Source: Sphingobacterium sp. (GTDB lineage Bacteria > Bacteroidota > Bacteroidia > Sphingobacteriales > Sphingobacteriaceae). Taken from it: DNA of 44,522 bases. Positions within the stretch are counted from its first letter, which is position 1. Every line of letters starts with the position of its first letter. Location: contig JALAGS010000127.1 of assembly GCA_022712315.1 (NCBI GenBank), positions 1 through 44,522 of the forward strand, read 5' to 3'. Of the stretch, positions 1 through 8,400 are shown in pieces. Under the pieces are notes generated by a model. It made no database searches. It was not told the origin of the DNA and saw only the letters and a list, made by a program, of their open reading frames with translations. The position numbers were made by a program, and so were the translations under genes.

Positions 1-1
1 A

Positions 2-118
2 TATTATACCAGAATGATAAATTCAATTATCATGCCAGCAATTAAAAAAATCAGCAACCTAAAACAAAAGGAGGAGGTGTATGTTTTATCGACTCGACAG
101 ATTGTATTCGGTCAATGA
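2..118 (+). CDS. possible 3' end of a gene entering from the left
   Basis: This frame is open from the window edge to a TGA at 116-118. Its last residues include KQKEEVYVLSTRQIVFGQ, which read like protein, but about 38 open codons in AT-rich DNA can occur by chance and no family is recognised. If it is real, the GGAGGAGG at 71-78 is simply Glu codons. If not, that purine run acts as an unusually strong ribosome binding site for a 19-codon ORF at 81-140. Sequence to the left would decide. Confidence 0.25.
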   Translation, partial: YYTRMINSIIMPAIKKISNLKQKEEVYVLSTRQIVFGQ

Positions 119-159
119 ATCAATACGTCGAGCATTCTAATTCATAAATGGATTTAAAG

Positions 160-648
160 ATGAAAAATTTAGTAAGACTTCAAATACTGACTTTCTCGAT
201 TCTATTTCTAATCATAGGATGTCAGAGGCCACAAACAGACGAATCAAAAGCGATGGCTGCACAGAAACAGCTTGAAGATAACAAAGAGAATAAACGAATC
301 GTATTGGATTTTTATCAGCAGATGTTTGGGGATAAGGATATTTCAGCTGTCGACAAGTATGTTTCTCCTGGATATATTCAACATAATCCATCTGTAGCAG
401 ATGGAGCGGTCGCATTTAAACTGGCTGCCGCAAATTGGTTTAAGGGGCAGCCGAAAACAAAAATTGATGTACAGCATATCGCATCGGATGGAGATTTAGT
501 CTTCATACATTTAAAAAATAAGAAACCAGACGGTAGTCTTAAATCAACGATCGATATCTTTAGATTGGAAAATGGTAAAATTGTCGAGCACTGGGACGCA
601 CAGCAAGATGTGCCGAAAGATGCGGCAAATGCACATCCCATGTTTTAA
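160..648 (+). CDS. SnoaL-like (NTF2-fold) lipoprotein
   Basis: The start at 160 is preferred over the in-frame ATG at 148 because it opens directly into a lipoprotein signal peptide with the lipobox IIGC and acylated Cys21. The mature part (about residues 40-150) has the SnoaL/NTF2-like pattern: an N-terminal helix with FYQQMFGDKD, then YVSPGYIQHNPSVADG, and a late strand IDIFRLENGKIVEHWD. Family members form a small cone-shaped pocket and range from polyketide cyclases to binding proteins of unknown role. No catalytic assignment is possible here. It probably sits in the periplasm, anchored to a membrane. No partner is evident; the next gene begins 129 bases downstream with its own promoter-like signals. 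Confidence 0.75.
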   Translation: MKNLVRLQILTFSILFLIIGCQRPQTDESKAMAAQKQLEDNKENKRIVLDFYQQMFGDKDISAVDKYVSPGYIQHNPSVADGAVAFKLAAANWFKGQPKTKIDVQHIASDGDLVFIHLKNKKPDGSLKSTIDIFRLENGKIVEHWDAQQDVPKDAANAHPMF

Positions 649-729
649 GGATCTTTATAAAATTTCTTTCTCCTTCCTCTAGGTTCCACCTTTTAATTTT
701 TAGAGGGGCTGTCAAGTCTGGTAATTTAT

Positions 730-756
730 GTCTAAATTTAGACCTAAATCATTTTG
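730..756 (+). promoter_or_regulatory. palindromic operator plus -7-like box before GH16 gene
   Basis: GTCTAAATTTAGAC at 730-743 is a perfect 14-base palindrome. It lies just upstream of TCATTTTG (749-756), one mismatch from the Bacteroidota -7 box TAnnTTTG, which in turn lies 21 bases before the ATG at 778. The arrangement fits a repressor site next to a promoter. This is inferred from sequence only. Confidence 0.35.
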
Positions 757-777
757 TACAAACTCCTAATTTTAATA

Positions 778-1602
778 ATGAAAAGAATCCTGGGCTTAAG
801 TTGTTTTTATGTATTGTTGTCTGCTTGTAGCGTTCATTATACGCCTAAAGACCACCCTTACGTATATATCCAAAAGCAGAATCGTGAGACTAAAGCATGG
901 AAATTGGTCTGGGAGGAGAACTTTAACTCCCCAAAACTAGACGATCAGAAGTGGTCGCGAATTCCGGCAGGAGGTGCTGATTGGAATCGGCACATGAGTA
1001 CGGACGACGCCTGTTTTGGCTGGGAAGATGGCGAGTTGATTCTTAAAGGAATAAAGAATACAGCTAAAAATCAAGATCCAAGACCATTTTTAACGGGTGG
1101 AATATGGAGTAAAGGAAAGTTTGCCTTTCAATATGGCCGTATTGAAATTAGAGCTAAACTTGGAAACGCCAAGGGAGCATGGCCTGCGATGTGGATGCTG
1201 GCCGAGCTGGACAAATACGGAAAATATCCTAAAAATGGTGAAATTGATATCATGGAGCACCTTAATTTTGATGATATCATTTACCAAACTACGCATTCAT
1301 ACTATACCTTGGATCTAGGGCAAAAAGAGCACCCGAAACATTTTGGTACCGCATCGGTCAAAACAGAAGAGTATAACATATATGGTATAAGCTGGTACCC
1401 CGACCGTATCGTATTTCAGGTGAACGGTACTGATACATTTACTTACCCAAGAATCAAAGATGTAGACGCTTCTCAGTGGCCTTATGATCAGCCATTTTAT
1501 CTGTTGATTGACCAGCAGTTAGGCGGAAGCTGGGTCGGAGAGGTAGATCAAGATCAGCTGCCTGTTGAGATGCGTGTTGACTGGATCAAAGTTTACCAAT
1601 AA
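778..1602 (+). CDS. glycoside hydrolase family 16 lipoprotein (beta-glucanase-like)
   Basis: The protein is 274 residues counted from the ATG at 778. An in-frame TTG at 754 would only add residues ahead of the signal peptide. The N-terminus is a lipoprotein signal with LSAC and Cys17. The catalytic signature of GH16, GEIDIMEH, places the nucleophile at Glu155, the assisting Asp at 157 and the acid/base at Glu160. Flanking blocks typical of the family are present: WKLVWEENFN, GRIEIRAKL with GAWPAMWML, and the C-terminal strand ending MRVDWIKVYQ. GH16 enzymes cleave beta-1,3 or beta-1,3/1,4 glucans, agar or carrageenan, and the substrate cannot be told from this sequence. No SusC/SusD pair is nearby, so this is a stand-alone surface or periplasmic enzyme, not part of a full utilisation locus. 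Confidence 0.9.
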   Translation: MKRILGLSCFYVLLSACSVHYTPKDHPYVYIQKQNRETKAWKLVWEENFNSPKLDDQKWSRIPAGGADWNRHMSTDDACFGWEDGELILKGIKNTAKNQDPRPFLTGGIWSKGKFAFQYGRIEIRAKLGNAKGAWPAMWMLAELDKYGKYPKNGEIDIMEHLNFDDIIYQTTHSYYTLDLGQKEHPKHFGTASVKTEEYNIYGISWYPDRIVFQVNGTDTFTYPRIKDVDASQWPYDQPFYLLIDQQLGGSWVGEVDQDQLPVEMRVDWIKVYQ

Positions 1603-1755
1603 TGGCTGTCATTTCACAGTAGAAGAGAAGATAGCAATAGGTAAACCATTTGAGCCTTAGTTTTCTGATCATATGGGCGCGGACGAAGCGTAATTTTATC
1701 GATAACCAACGATCAGGTGATAAAAACTTAATATACACTTCATACGAAAATTGTT

Positions 1756-1763
1756 TACTTTTG
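1756..1763 (+). promoter_or_regulatory. -7 promoter box for the XRE-cupin gene
   Basis: TACTTTTG matches TAnnTTTG exactly. It lies only 8 bases before the ATG at 1772, so the transcript would be nearly leaderless. No clear -33 TTTG is visible at the expected distance. The ten bases TTTACTTTTG recur before the next gene (2491-2500). Confidence 0.35.
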
Positions 1764-1771
1764 GCCAGATT

Positions 1772-2350
1772 ATGGAAGATAATACGATATTCAAGATTAG
1801 CAATAAGATTAAAGGAATTCGAAAGGAAAAAGGAATTACCATACAGGAAGTGGCGGATAAAGCAGGGGTGAGCAAGGGGCTTATTTCACAGATTGAAAAT
1901 AACAGAACAATACCCTCCTTACTTGTGTTGATCAATATCATTAATGCGCTGAATGTTGATCTAAATGAATTTTTCAAAGACTTTAATTCTGAATTGGATT
2001 CCGGCCCTATTGTCGTTCGGAAAAAGGATAGTTACAGTCCATTTGAAAAGGAATCGGCTATAGGCTTCCATTATAAGCGCATCTTTACTTCAGCAATGGA
2101 TAGTGCGACTATGGACATTGTCCTTTTGGAGTTACTTCCAGATGCACAACGACCGATGGTTGAAACCGAAGCCTACGAGTATAAATATATCATCAGTGGA
2201 CACGTTGAGTACATATTCAATGATCAAACAATTCGCTTAGAAGAGGGCGATTCAATCTTTTTTAACGGCAGATTATCACATACACCGCGAAATATTGGAA
2301 AAGAAAAGGCTGTCATGCTCATTGTATACTTTTTTGAAAATAAGAAATAA
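1772..2350 (+). CDS. XRE-family transcriptional regulator with C-terminal cupin
   Basis: The protein has 192 residues from the ATG at 1772; a TTG at 1751 is in frame but adds only seven residues. Residues about 8-62 form a lambda-repressor-type helix-turn-helix, with GITIQEVADKAGVSKGLISQIEN as the core. Residues about 100-185 form a cupin (EYKYIISGHVEYIFN, EEGDSIFFNGRLSHTPRN), which is likely the ligand-sensing part. Regulators of this build control small-molecule uptake and catabolism genes. The next two genes encode a membrane protein and a phosphonate-associated oxidoreductase, so an aminophosphonate-type effector is a reasonable inference. A strong hairpin follows the stop codon, so it has its own transcript. 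Confidence 0.85.
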   Translation: MEDNTIFKISNKIKGIRKEKGITIQEVADKAGVSKGLISQIENNRTIPSLLVLINIINALNVDLNEFFKDFNSELDSGPIVVRKKDSYSPFEKESAIGFHYKRIFTSAMDSATMDIVLLELLPDAQRPMVETEAYEYKYIISGHVEYIFNDQTIRLEEGDSIFFNGRLSHTPRNIGKEKAVMLIVYFFENKK

Positions 2351-2369
2351 ACCATAACTACTTGGTGTC

Positions 2370-2404
2370 AAAGCATCACTGAATGATTCAGTGATGCTTT
2401 TTTT
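2370..2404 (+). terminator. Rho-independent terminator after the XRE-cupin gene
   Basis: A perfect 14-bp stem (2370-2383 with 2387-2400) closes a TGA loop and is followed by a run of seven T. It separates the regulator from the DUF5690 gene. Confidence 0.85.
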
Positions 2405-2492
2405 ATTTTATACCTTTTATATCGCGCATGGATGTTTATATTTGTTTATAAATACTTAACAAAAGTTTAGTCATGTGTTAATTTCCAAAATT

Positions 2493-2500
2493 TACTTTTG
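2493..2500 (+). promoter_or_regulatory. -7 promoter box for the DUF5690-FAD oxidoreductase operon
   Basis: TACTTTTG is a full match to TAnnTTTG, 34 bases before the ATG at 2534. The upstream partner element is not clear. It shares the decamer TTTACTTTTG with the box before the regulator gene. Confidence 0.4.
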
Positions 2501-2533
2501 ATTGCGGACAATAAGGTCTGTTAACAAGTTTAA

Positions 2534-3874
2534 ATGATGGAGTTAAGCCAACGAATAAAACAACGAGTAAATAGACTGGACGAGAAATCTGTGGCCATTG
2601 TATTGGCCATTACAGCATTTTTGTGTTATACAAGTATGTATTCATTTAGAAAATCATTTACGGCATCTGCTTTTGCAAATGACACGATTTTTGGTGTCGA
2701 TTACAAAGTATGTATGGTAGTCATTCAAATGCTGGGCTATTTGTTGTCAAAATTTTATGGTATAAAATTTATTTCAGAAAGCAAACAACGTAATAGAGGA
2801 CGGTATTTGATCGGTTTGATTTGCATTTCATGGATAGGGCTTTTGGCTTTTGCGCTTTGTCCGAGACCCTGGAATGTTATTTTTCTTTTCATCAATGGTT
2901 TTCCCTTGGGAATGGTGTGGGGATTAGTATTTAGTTATTTAGAAGGAAGGCGGTTTACAGAGATTATGGGAGCAGTTATGTCTGTGAGTTTAATCTTTGC
3001 TTCGGGACTAATTAAAACTGTTGGAAGGTGGTTGATGTCTTCTTTTCATATCAATGAATTTTGGATGCCATTTTTGACAGGTTTACTTTTTTTCCTGCCT
3101 TTTGTTTTTTGTGTATGGATTCTGGAAAATGCTCCCGGGCCAACAGAAGAGGACAAGAAGCTACGGACAGAGCGTGTTGCTATGGATAGTAAGATGCGAA
3201 AGCACTTTTTTAGAACCTTTATGCCCGGTATTGTATTGACCATTATTGTTTATACCATGCTGACTATTTTACGTGATGTGCGGGACAATTTTGAGGTAGA
3301 AATCTGGCAGATGCTGCATGTAAAAGGGGCCGGTATTTTTGCAAAAGTTGATGGTACTATTTCCATCATTGTACTTCTGCTGGTAAGTTGCCTGATTATG
3401 GTCAAAAACAATCTTAAAGCATTTAAGTTGATTCACTATATGATCATTATAGGATTTCTGACTGCAGGTATTTCTACTTATTTGTTTACGAAACAATGCA
3501 TTGATGGTTTAAGCTGGATGTTGCTCGTCGGCTTAGGTTTGTATATGGCCTATATTCCTTATAATGCCATATTTTTTGAGCGAATGATCGCTACATATCG
3601 CATGAAAAGTAACATTGGCTTTGTGATGTATATGGCGGATTCAATCGGATATTTGGGTAGTTTTTTGATATTGGTAAACAAAGAGTTTATGCCAAATTCT
3701 GTTACCTGGGGAAATTACTTTATTCAATTGGTCTTTCTAGCCTCGATTATCGGAGCGATTTTGGGTATCTTTTCTCTTTTCTATTTCGTCCGAAAAAAAG
3801 AACAGATGAAAGGAAACGATAATGAGTTGCTCGCCCCTTGGCATACAACAAAAGGAGAAGTGCAAATTAGTTAA
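2534..3874 (+). CDS. DUF5690 family polytopic membrane protein (MFS-like transporter)
   Basis: This 446-residue protein has about eleven or twelve hydrophobic segments and the layout of a major-facilitator-type carrier: a short cytoplasmic N-terminus, a first helix VAIVLAITAFLCYTSMYSFRKSFTA, a loop-rich middle near residues 200-220 and a charged C-terminal tail. The TSMYSFRKSF segment resembles the first helix of organophosphate:phosphate antiporters, but the protein belongs to the uncharacterised DUF5690 family. It is 17 bases upstream of the FAD oxidoreductase and probably cotranscribed with it. By context it could import the oxidoreductase's substrate, an aminophosphonate or N-methylated amine. 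Family call is firm; function is inferred. Confidence 0.8.
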   Translation: MMELSQRIKQRVNRLDEKSVAIVLAITAFLCYTSMYSFRKSFTASAFANDTIFGVDYKVCMVVIQMLGYLLSKFYGIKFISESKQRNRGRYLIGLICISWIGLLAFALCPRPWNVIFLFINGFPLGMVWGLVFSYLEGRRFTEIMGAVMSVSLIFASGLIKTVGRWLMSSFHINEFWMPFLTGLLFFLPFVFCVWILENAPGPTEEDKKLRTERVAMDSKMRKHFFRTFMPGIVLTIIVYTMLTILRDVRDNFEVEIWQMLHVKGAGIFAKVDGTISIIVLLLVSCLIMVKNNLKAFKLIHYMIIIGFLTAGISTYLFTKQCIDGLSWMLLVGLGLYMAYIPYNAIFFERMIATYRMKSNIGFVMYMADSIGYLGSFLILVNKEFMPNSVTWGNYFIQLVFLASIIGAILGIFSLFYFVRKKEQMKGNDNELLAPWHTTKGEVQIS

Positions 3875-3891
3875 CTATACTTTTTATAAAG

Positions 3892-5046
3892 ATGAAAACA
3901 AATACATATGATTTAATTATTGTTGGGGGTGGGATTTTAGGAACTTTTCATGCTTATCACGCATTAAAAAAGGGATTACGTGTGCTCCAGCTTGAAAAAG
4001 ATAATTTTCCTGTGGGATCGACTGTTCGTAATTTTGGACAAGTGGTGCCATCGGGAATGGCCGGGGAATGGTTTGATTATGGCGTGCGGGGACTCGAAAT
4101 ATACCAGTCTATTCAGAAAGAAATGGATATATCTGTTAGAAATAATGGTAGCATCTATATCGCTTCGGATAATGATGAAGTGCAGGTACTCCACGAGCTT
4201 TCCAAGCACTATCAGACAAAGGCATATCAACATGAACTTTGGTCAAAGGAACAGATTCTATCCAAATATCCTGTGATGAATGCGGATTATGTCAAGGAGG
4301 CTATCTTTTTTCCGCAGGAGCTAAGTGTAGAACCAGAATCAATGATCAGGCAGCTGCATATTTATATGCAAAATAAATTCGCCGATTATACCCTGAAATA
4401 TGATACCACAATTGTGGCCTGTGAGGATAGAAACGATGAGGTAACTGTAATAAGCAGTACATTGCAGCATTTTGAAGGAAAGAAAATCCTTATATGCAAT
4501 GGCTATGAATTCAAAATCTTATATCGCTCGCTATTTGATGATAGTGGTCTTGAAATTAGTAAGTTACAAATGATGCGTACCAAGCCGCTGGCTCATATCC
4601 ATTTGCCTGGCAATATCTTAACAGGATTGACCATTCGTCGGTATGAAAGCTTTGAAGAATATTGCCCCTCATTTCAAACAATTCCAATACCCGATCATTA
4701 TCAGGAGCTGCGAAATAATGGGATTCATATCCTATTTAAACAAGCTACGGATGGGAGTATTATAATTGGCGATTCTCATGAGTATGCAGCAGGCAATCGA
4801 CTGGATGAACTGGGCTTTTCTGTAAATTCTTACATCAACGAATTGATGATTGCAGAAGCTAATCGTATCATGCCCATGAATCGCGAATGGATTTCATCTT
4901 CCTGGGCGGGCTATTATGCGCAACATAAAGATCATATGCTTGAAATAGATGTTACACCTAGAATACATGTTAGAACGGGTATCGGAGGGAAAGGAATGAC
5001 AGCAAGTGCTGGATATGCCGAACAGTCTATTGAAAAGCTTTTTTAA
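3892..5046 (+). CDS. TIGR03364-type FAD-dependent oxidoreductase (phosphonate-associated)
   Basis: The 384-residue protein starts with a dinucleotide-binding motif, DLIIVGGGILGTFHAYHAL, then VLQLEKDNFPVGSTVRNFGQV, as in DAO/glycine-oxidase-type flavoenzymes. The C-terminal block RIHVRTGIGGKGMTASAGYAE closes the FAD site. The RNFGQVVPSG segment and overall length match the TIGR03364 clade, which is known for its association with phosphonatase-like hydrolases and phosphonate transport genes. The probable reaction is oxidative deamination or demethylation of 2-aminoethylphosphonate or a methylated derivative, to phosphonoacetaldehyde. The usual hydrolase partner is absent from this window. It is the last gene before a strong terminator. 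Family assignment is likely; substrate is inferred. Confidence 0.8.
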   Translation: MKTNTYDLIIVGGGILGTFHAYHALKKGLRVLQLEKDNFPVGSTVRNFGQVVPSGMAGEWFDYGVRGLEIYQSIQKEMDISVRNNGSIYIASDNDEVQVLHELSKHYQTKAYQHELWSKEQILSKYPVMNADYVKEAIFFPQELSVEPESMIRQLHIYMQNKFADYTLKYDTTIVACEDRNDEVTVISSTLQHFEGKKILICNGYEFKILYRSLFDDSGLEISKLQMMRTKPLAHIHLPGNILTGLTIRRYESFEEYCPSFQTIPIPDHYQELRNNGIHILFKQATDGSIIIGDSHEYAAGNRLDELGFSVNSYINELMIAEANRIMPMNREWISSSWAGYYAQHKDHMLEIDVTPRIHVRTGIGGKGMTASAGYAEQSIEKLF

Positions 5047-5059
5047 ATTAAAAATATCG

Positions 5060-5100
5060 AAGAGCTTCGCTATCCCTTAGCGAGGCTCTTTTGTTTTTTG
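5060..5100. terminator. bidirectional terminator between convergent genes
   Basis: A 12-bp stem (5060-5071 with 5079-5090, one G-U pair) has a seven-base loop. It is followed by TTTTGTTTTTTG on the plus strand and preceded by an A-rich stretch that gives a T-rich tail on the minus strand. It can serve both the FAD oxidoreductase gene and the small minus-strand gene. Confidence 0.8.
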
Positions 5101-5106
5101 TCGCAA

Positions 5107-5223
5107 CTACTTGTTGAATAACATTCTTCCTGGGAAGTTTTGACCAATATTTTCTTTGTATTTTTCGATAGACTTTTTCTGATCCGTTTCTAATGGCTTA
5201 GGGATGAACTGTCTTTTTTGCAT
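5107..5223 (-). CDS. small hypothetical protein, 38 residues
   Basis: On the minus strand ATG at 5223 opens a 38-codon frame ending in TAG at 5107. The product starts MQKRQFIPKPLETDQKKSIE, is very Lys-rich and hydrophilic, and ends FPGRMLFNK. It has no signal peptide or membrane segment. Two things favour a real gene. TAGCTTTC (5244-5251, minus) is one mismatch from the -7 box and 20 bases before the ATG, and the terminator at 5060-5090 follows the stop directly. A nearly symmetric AT palindrome (5257-5271) lies upstream. No family is recognised. It lies alone between the phosphonate-type cluster and the histidine-kinase operon. Confidence 0.5.
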   Translation of the reverse strand: MQKRQFIPKPLETDQKKSIEKYKENIGQNFPGRMLFNK

Positions 5224-5310
5224 CTTGATTAAGCGATTGTCATGAAAGCTAATTAGTAAATAACTTATTTATTAGGAATATGTGCGACTAATCTTTACTA
5301 TTTTATCAAC

Positions 5311-5401
5311 TATTTTTGTATTTGTTTGTTCTTTATAAAACATTCACTGATCAATATTTCCTTATTATTTGGGCGTTCAACAATGTTTTTTATTATCTTC
5401 A
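5311..5401 (+). promoter_or_regulatory. candidate promoters for the histidine kinase operon
   Basis: Two candidates lie in the 215 bases before the kinase. TATTTTTG at 5311-5318 is an exact -7 box but has no good -33 partner. TTTG at 5368-5371 with TATTATCT at 5391-5398 has the usual 19-base spacing but a weaker -7. The rest of this gap (5224-5438) shows only AT-rich sequence. Confidence 0.3.
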
Positions 5402-5438
5402 CAGGCACATTAAAACCTGATCTAAATACTAGAAGTGA

Positions 5439-8400
5439 ATGACAAATAACGTTTTTCCTGAAAATGAATTAAGAAGGATAGAAAAATTAAAGTCCTATGA
5501 GTTAATGGGGCTCGGGAAAGACCCTGAATTGGACGTTTTTGCGCAAGCGGCCTGTTTAATTACAGATTGTCCTGCTGCTCTAATCGCCATGATGGAGCAA
5601 GAAACGCAGCGAATTCAGAGTTGTGTGGGGATGGAGTTGGATACCGTTGAGCGGAAGAATACAGTCTGTCAATACACAATAATGAGTAAAGAGGTCCTTA
5701 TCATCGAAGACACTTTTGAAGACCCACGCTCATCTTCTAATCCTTTGATTCGCGAAGGAAATATCCGTTTTTATGCTGGCGTTCCTCTTTTGGATGATGA
5801 TGGCGATGCACTTGGGACAATATGTGTGATTGATTTCCAACCTAAAAAGCTGTCCGATAAACAAAGAGACTCACTGGCTGAACTTGGTAAGGCGGTGACT
5901 AAAATATTGTTGGGAAAACAACGAAAAATACAGGCAGGTTACTTCTCCGAAATTTTTCATTTAACCAACAACATTATTTGTGTATTGGATGAAGAGCGCA
6001 ATGTAAAAGAAGTCAATCCTGCATTTAGCAAAGTCCTTGGGTTGTCTCGTTCAACTAGTTTGGGCAAATCTATTTTTACGTTGTTGGGAGATGCACGAAA
6101 CAGCTTAGCTTCAGATTTAAACCGAATTGAAGAAACAAAATATGGGGTTCAATCTACGACCACAACTCCAATAGAAAATGGACAGACGGTTGAGATTGAA
6201 TGGCATTTCAAATATGATCCTATTAATCATGATATTCTGGCTTTTGGTCGGAATGTGACAAAAGAACGTGAAGAAAAACTCAAATTGGAGAATTCCGAAC
6301 GTAGATTCCGTAGTTTCTTTGAAAATGCAATTGGTCTCATGAGCATGCATGATATGGAAGGCAATATTTTATCTGTCAATGAAAGAGGAAGAGAAATATT
6401 GCGGTATGCCAAAGAAGAGGTTAAAGGGCTTAATCTAAAGAAGCTAGTTCCAGCTCATCATGTGGGCATGGTTGAAGAATATCTAAAGCGTATTGCGGAA
6501 AATAAGGAAGATTCTGGCATGATGGTTCTACAAACCAAAGACGGTGAAGATATCTCGTGGCTTTACCACAATATGCTGGAAACCGATGAGAATGGAAAGT
6601 CTTATGTTGTCAGTACCGCTTTGAATATGACGGATCGATTGCGGCTTGAGAATGATCTTTTACATACCAAACAAATCCTGGAGCAGACAAATGCTGTTGC
6701 CCAGGTTGGGGGATGGGAAGTGAACCTGGTCGAAAACAAGGTCTATTGGTCCGATTCGACCAAGTTAATTCATGGCGTAAGTCCTGATTTTACACCTGAT
6801 TTTGAACATGCCATCGGATTTTATGAGCCAGAAAGCCAAGTTATTTTACGTCGGATTTTTGAAGATGCCATTACATCCAGAACACCTTACGATACAGAAT
6901 TACGACTATTAAAGCAAAATGGAGAGTCAATTTGGGTACGGGTAAAAGGTATTCCCGAATTTGAGAAAGATGTTTGTAAGCGTGTATTTGGAATTATTCA
7001 GGATATAGATCATAGTAAATCGCTGTTTCTGGAATTGGAACGCAAAGAATCGATGTTACGTGCATTTGTAGATTATGTCCCGGCATCGGTTGCTATGTTT
7101 GACCGTGATTTTAACTACATTTCGGTCAGTAATCAATGGTTGGAAGATTTTCACGAAGGGGCAAGTTTGCCGCCTAATAGCAACTTTTTTAAACTGTTTC
7201 CAAATATTCCGGAAGAACGAAAGAAAATCTACCTCGATGCCTTAGAGGGCGTACCTTATAAGAATACCGATGAGGTCATACAGGCGGGCGGACTTGCAGA
7301 GGCGCAACATTTCAATTGGGAAGTAAGGCCATGGCATCTTGCAGATGGAAGTATAGGTGGCATCATTATTTTTACGCAAAACATTACCGAATCTGTAAAA
7401 ATAAATGATGAACTAAAATTAGCGAAAGAACTCGCCGATCTGGCCAGTAAAGCAAAGTCCGAGTTCCTCGCTAATATGAGTCATGAAATTCGAACGCCAT
7501 TAAACGGTGTGATCGGATTCTCAGATTTGTTGTTAAAGACCCCGTTAAATGATACGCAGTTACAGTATCTTGGCTACATCAATGAATCGGGAAATAGTCT
7601 ATTGAATATTATCAATGACATTTTAGACTTTTCAAAAATTGAATCGGGTAAACTCGAATTATTTGTCGATAAATATAATGTATATGATGTAGCTAATCAG
7701 GTTATTAATGTTGTTCTCTATCAGGCTCAGCGAAAAGATGTCGAACTGCTTTTGAATATTGAGCAAGGTCTACCAGCTTTTGTTTGGGTTGATGAAGCAC
7801 GTATTAAGCAAGTATTGGTCAATTTACTGGGGAATGCTGTCAAGTTTACAGAAAAAGGCGAAATCGAATTTAAGATCAGTAAGCTTCACAGTGATGAGCA
7901 TAAATTAACCCTACGTTTTGCAGTTAGGGATACTGGCATCGGAATTCCGCCGGAGAAGCAACAACGTATCTTTGATGCCTTTACACAAGAGGATAGCTCC
8001 GTAAGTAAACGTTATGGCGGCACCGGGCTTGGTTTAACGATTTCCAACAACCTGTTGAAATATATGGGAAGTAAATTAAACCTGGTCAGTGAACTTGGTG
8101 TTGGATCAACATTCTATTTTGACATTGAAGTACGATGCGAGGAAATGGAAGAGGATGATACAGATTTGCCTTTAAATCGTGTCCTTGTTGTCGATGACAA
8201 CGCGAATAATCGGGTGATCCTTCAACATATGCTGTCCTATAAAAATGTCGAATCTGTCCTCGCGGAAAATGGTATGGAAGCCTTACAGTTGCTCATGAAG
8301 GGCGAGCGTTTCGATGTTATTTTAATGGATTATCACATGCCGATATTATCGGGCCTCGAAACCATCGAAAAAATCAAAGAGCTGTTTAGAAAACAAGAAG

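Noticed and set aside
1603..1771. Open frames in the gap between GH16 and the XRE-cupin gene
   Set aside because: The plus frame at 1650-1871 runs into the regulator in another frame and looks random in composition.
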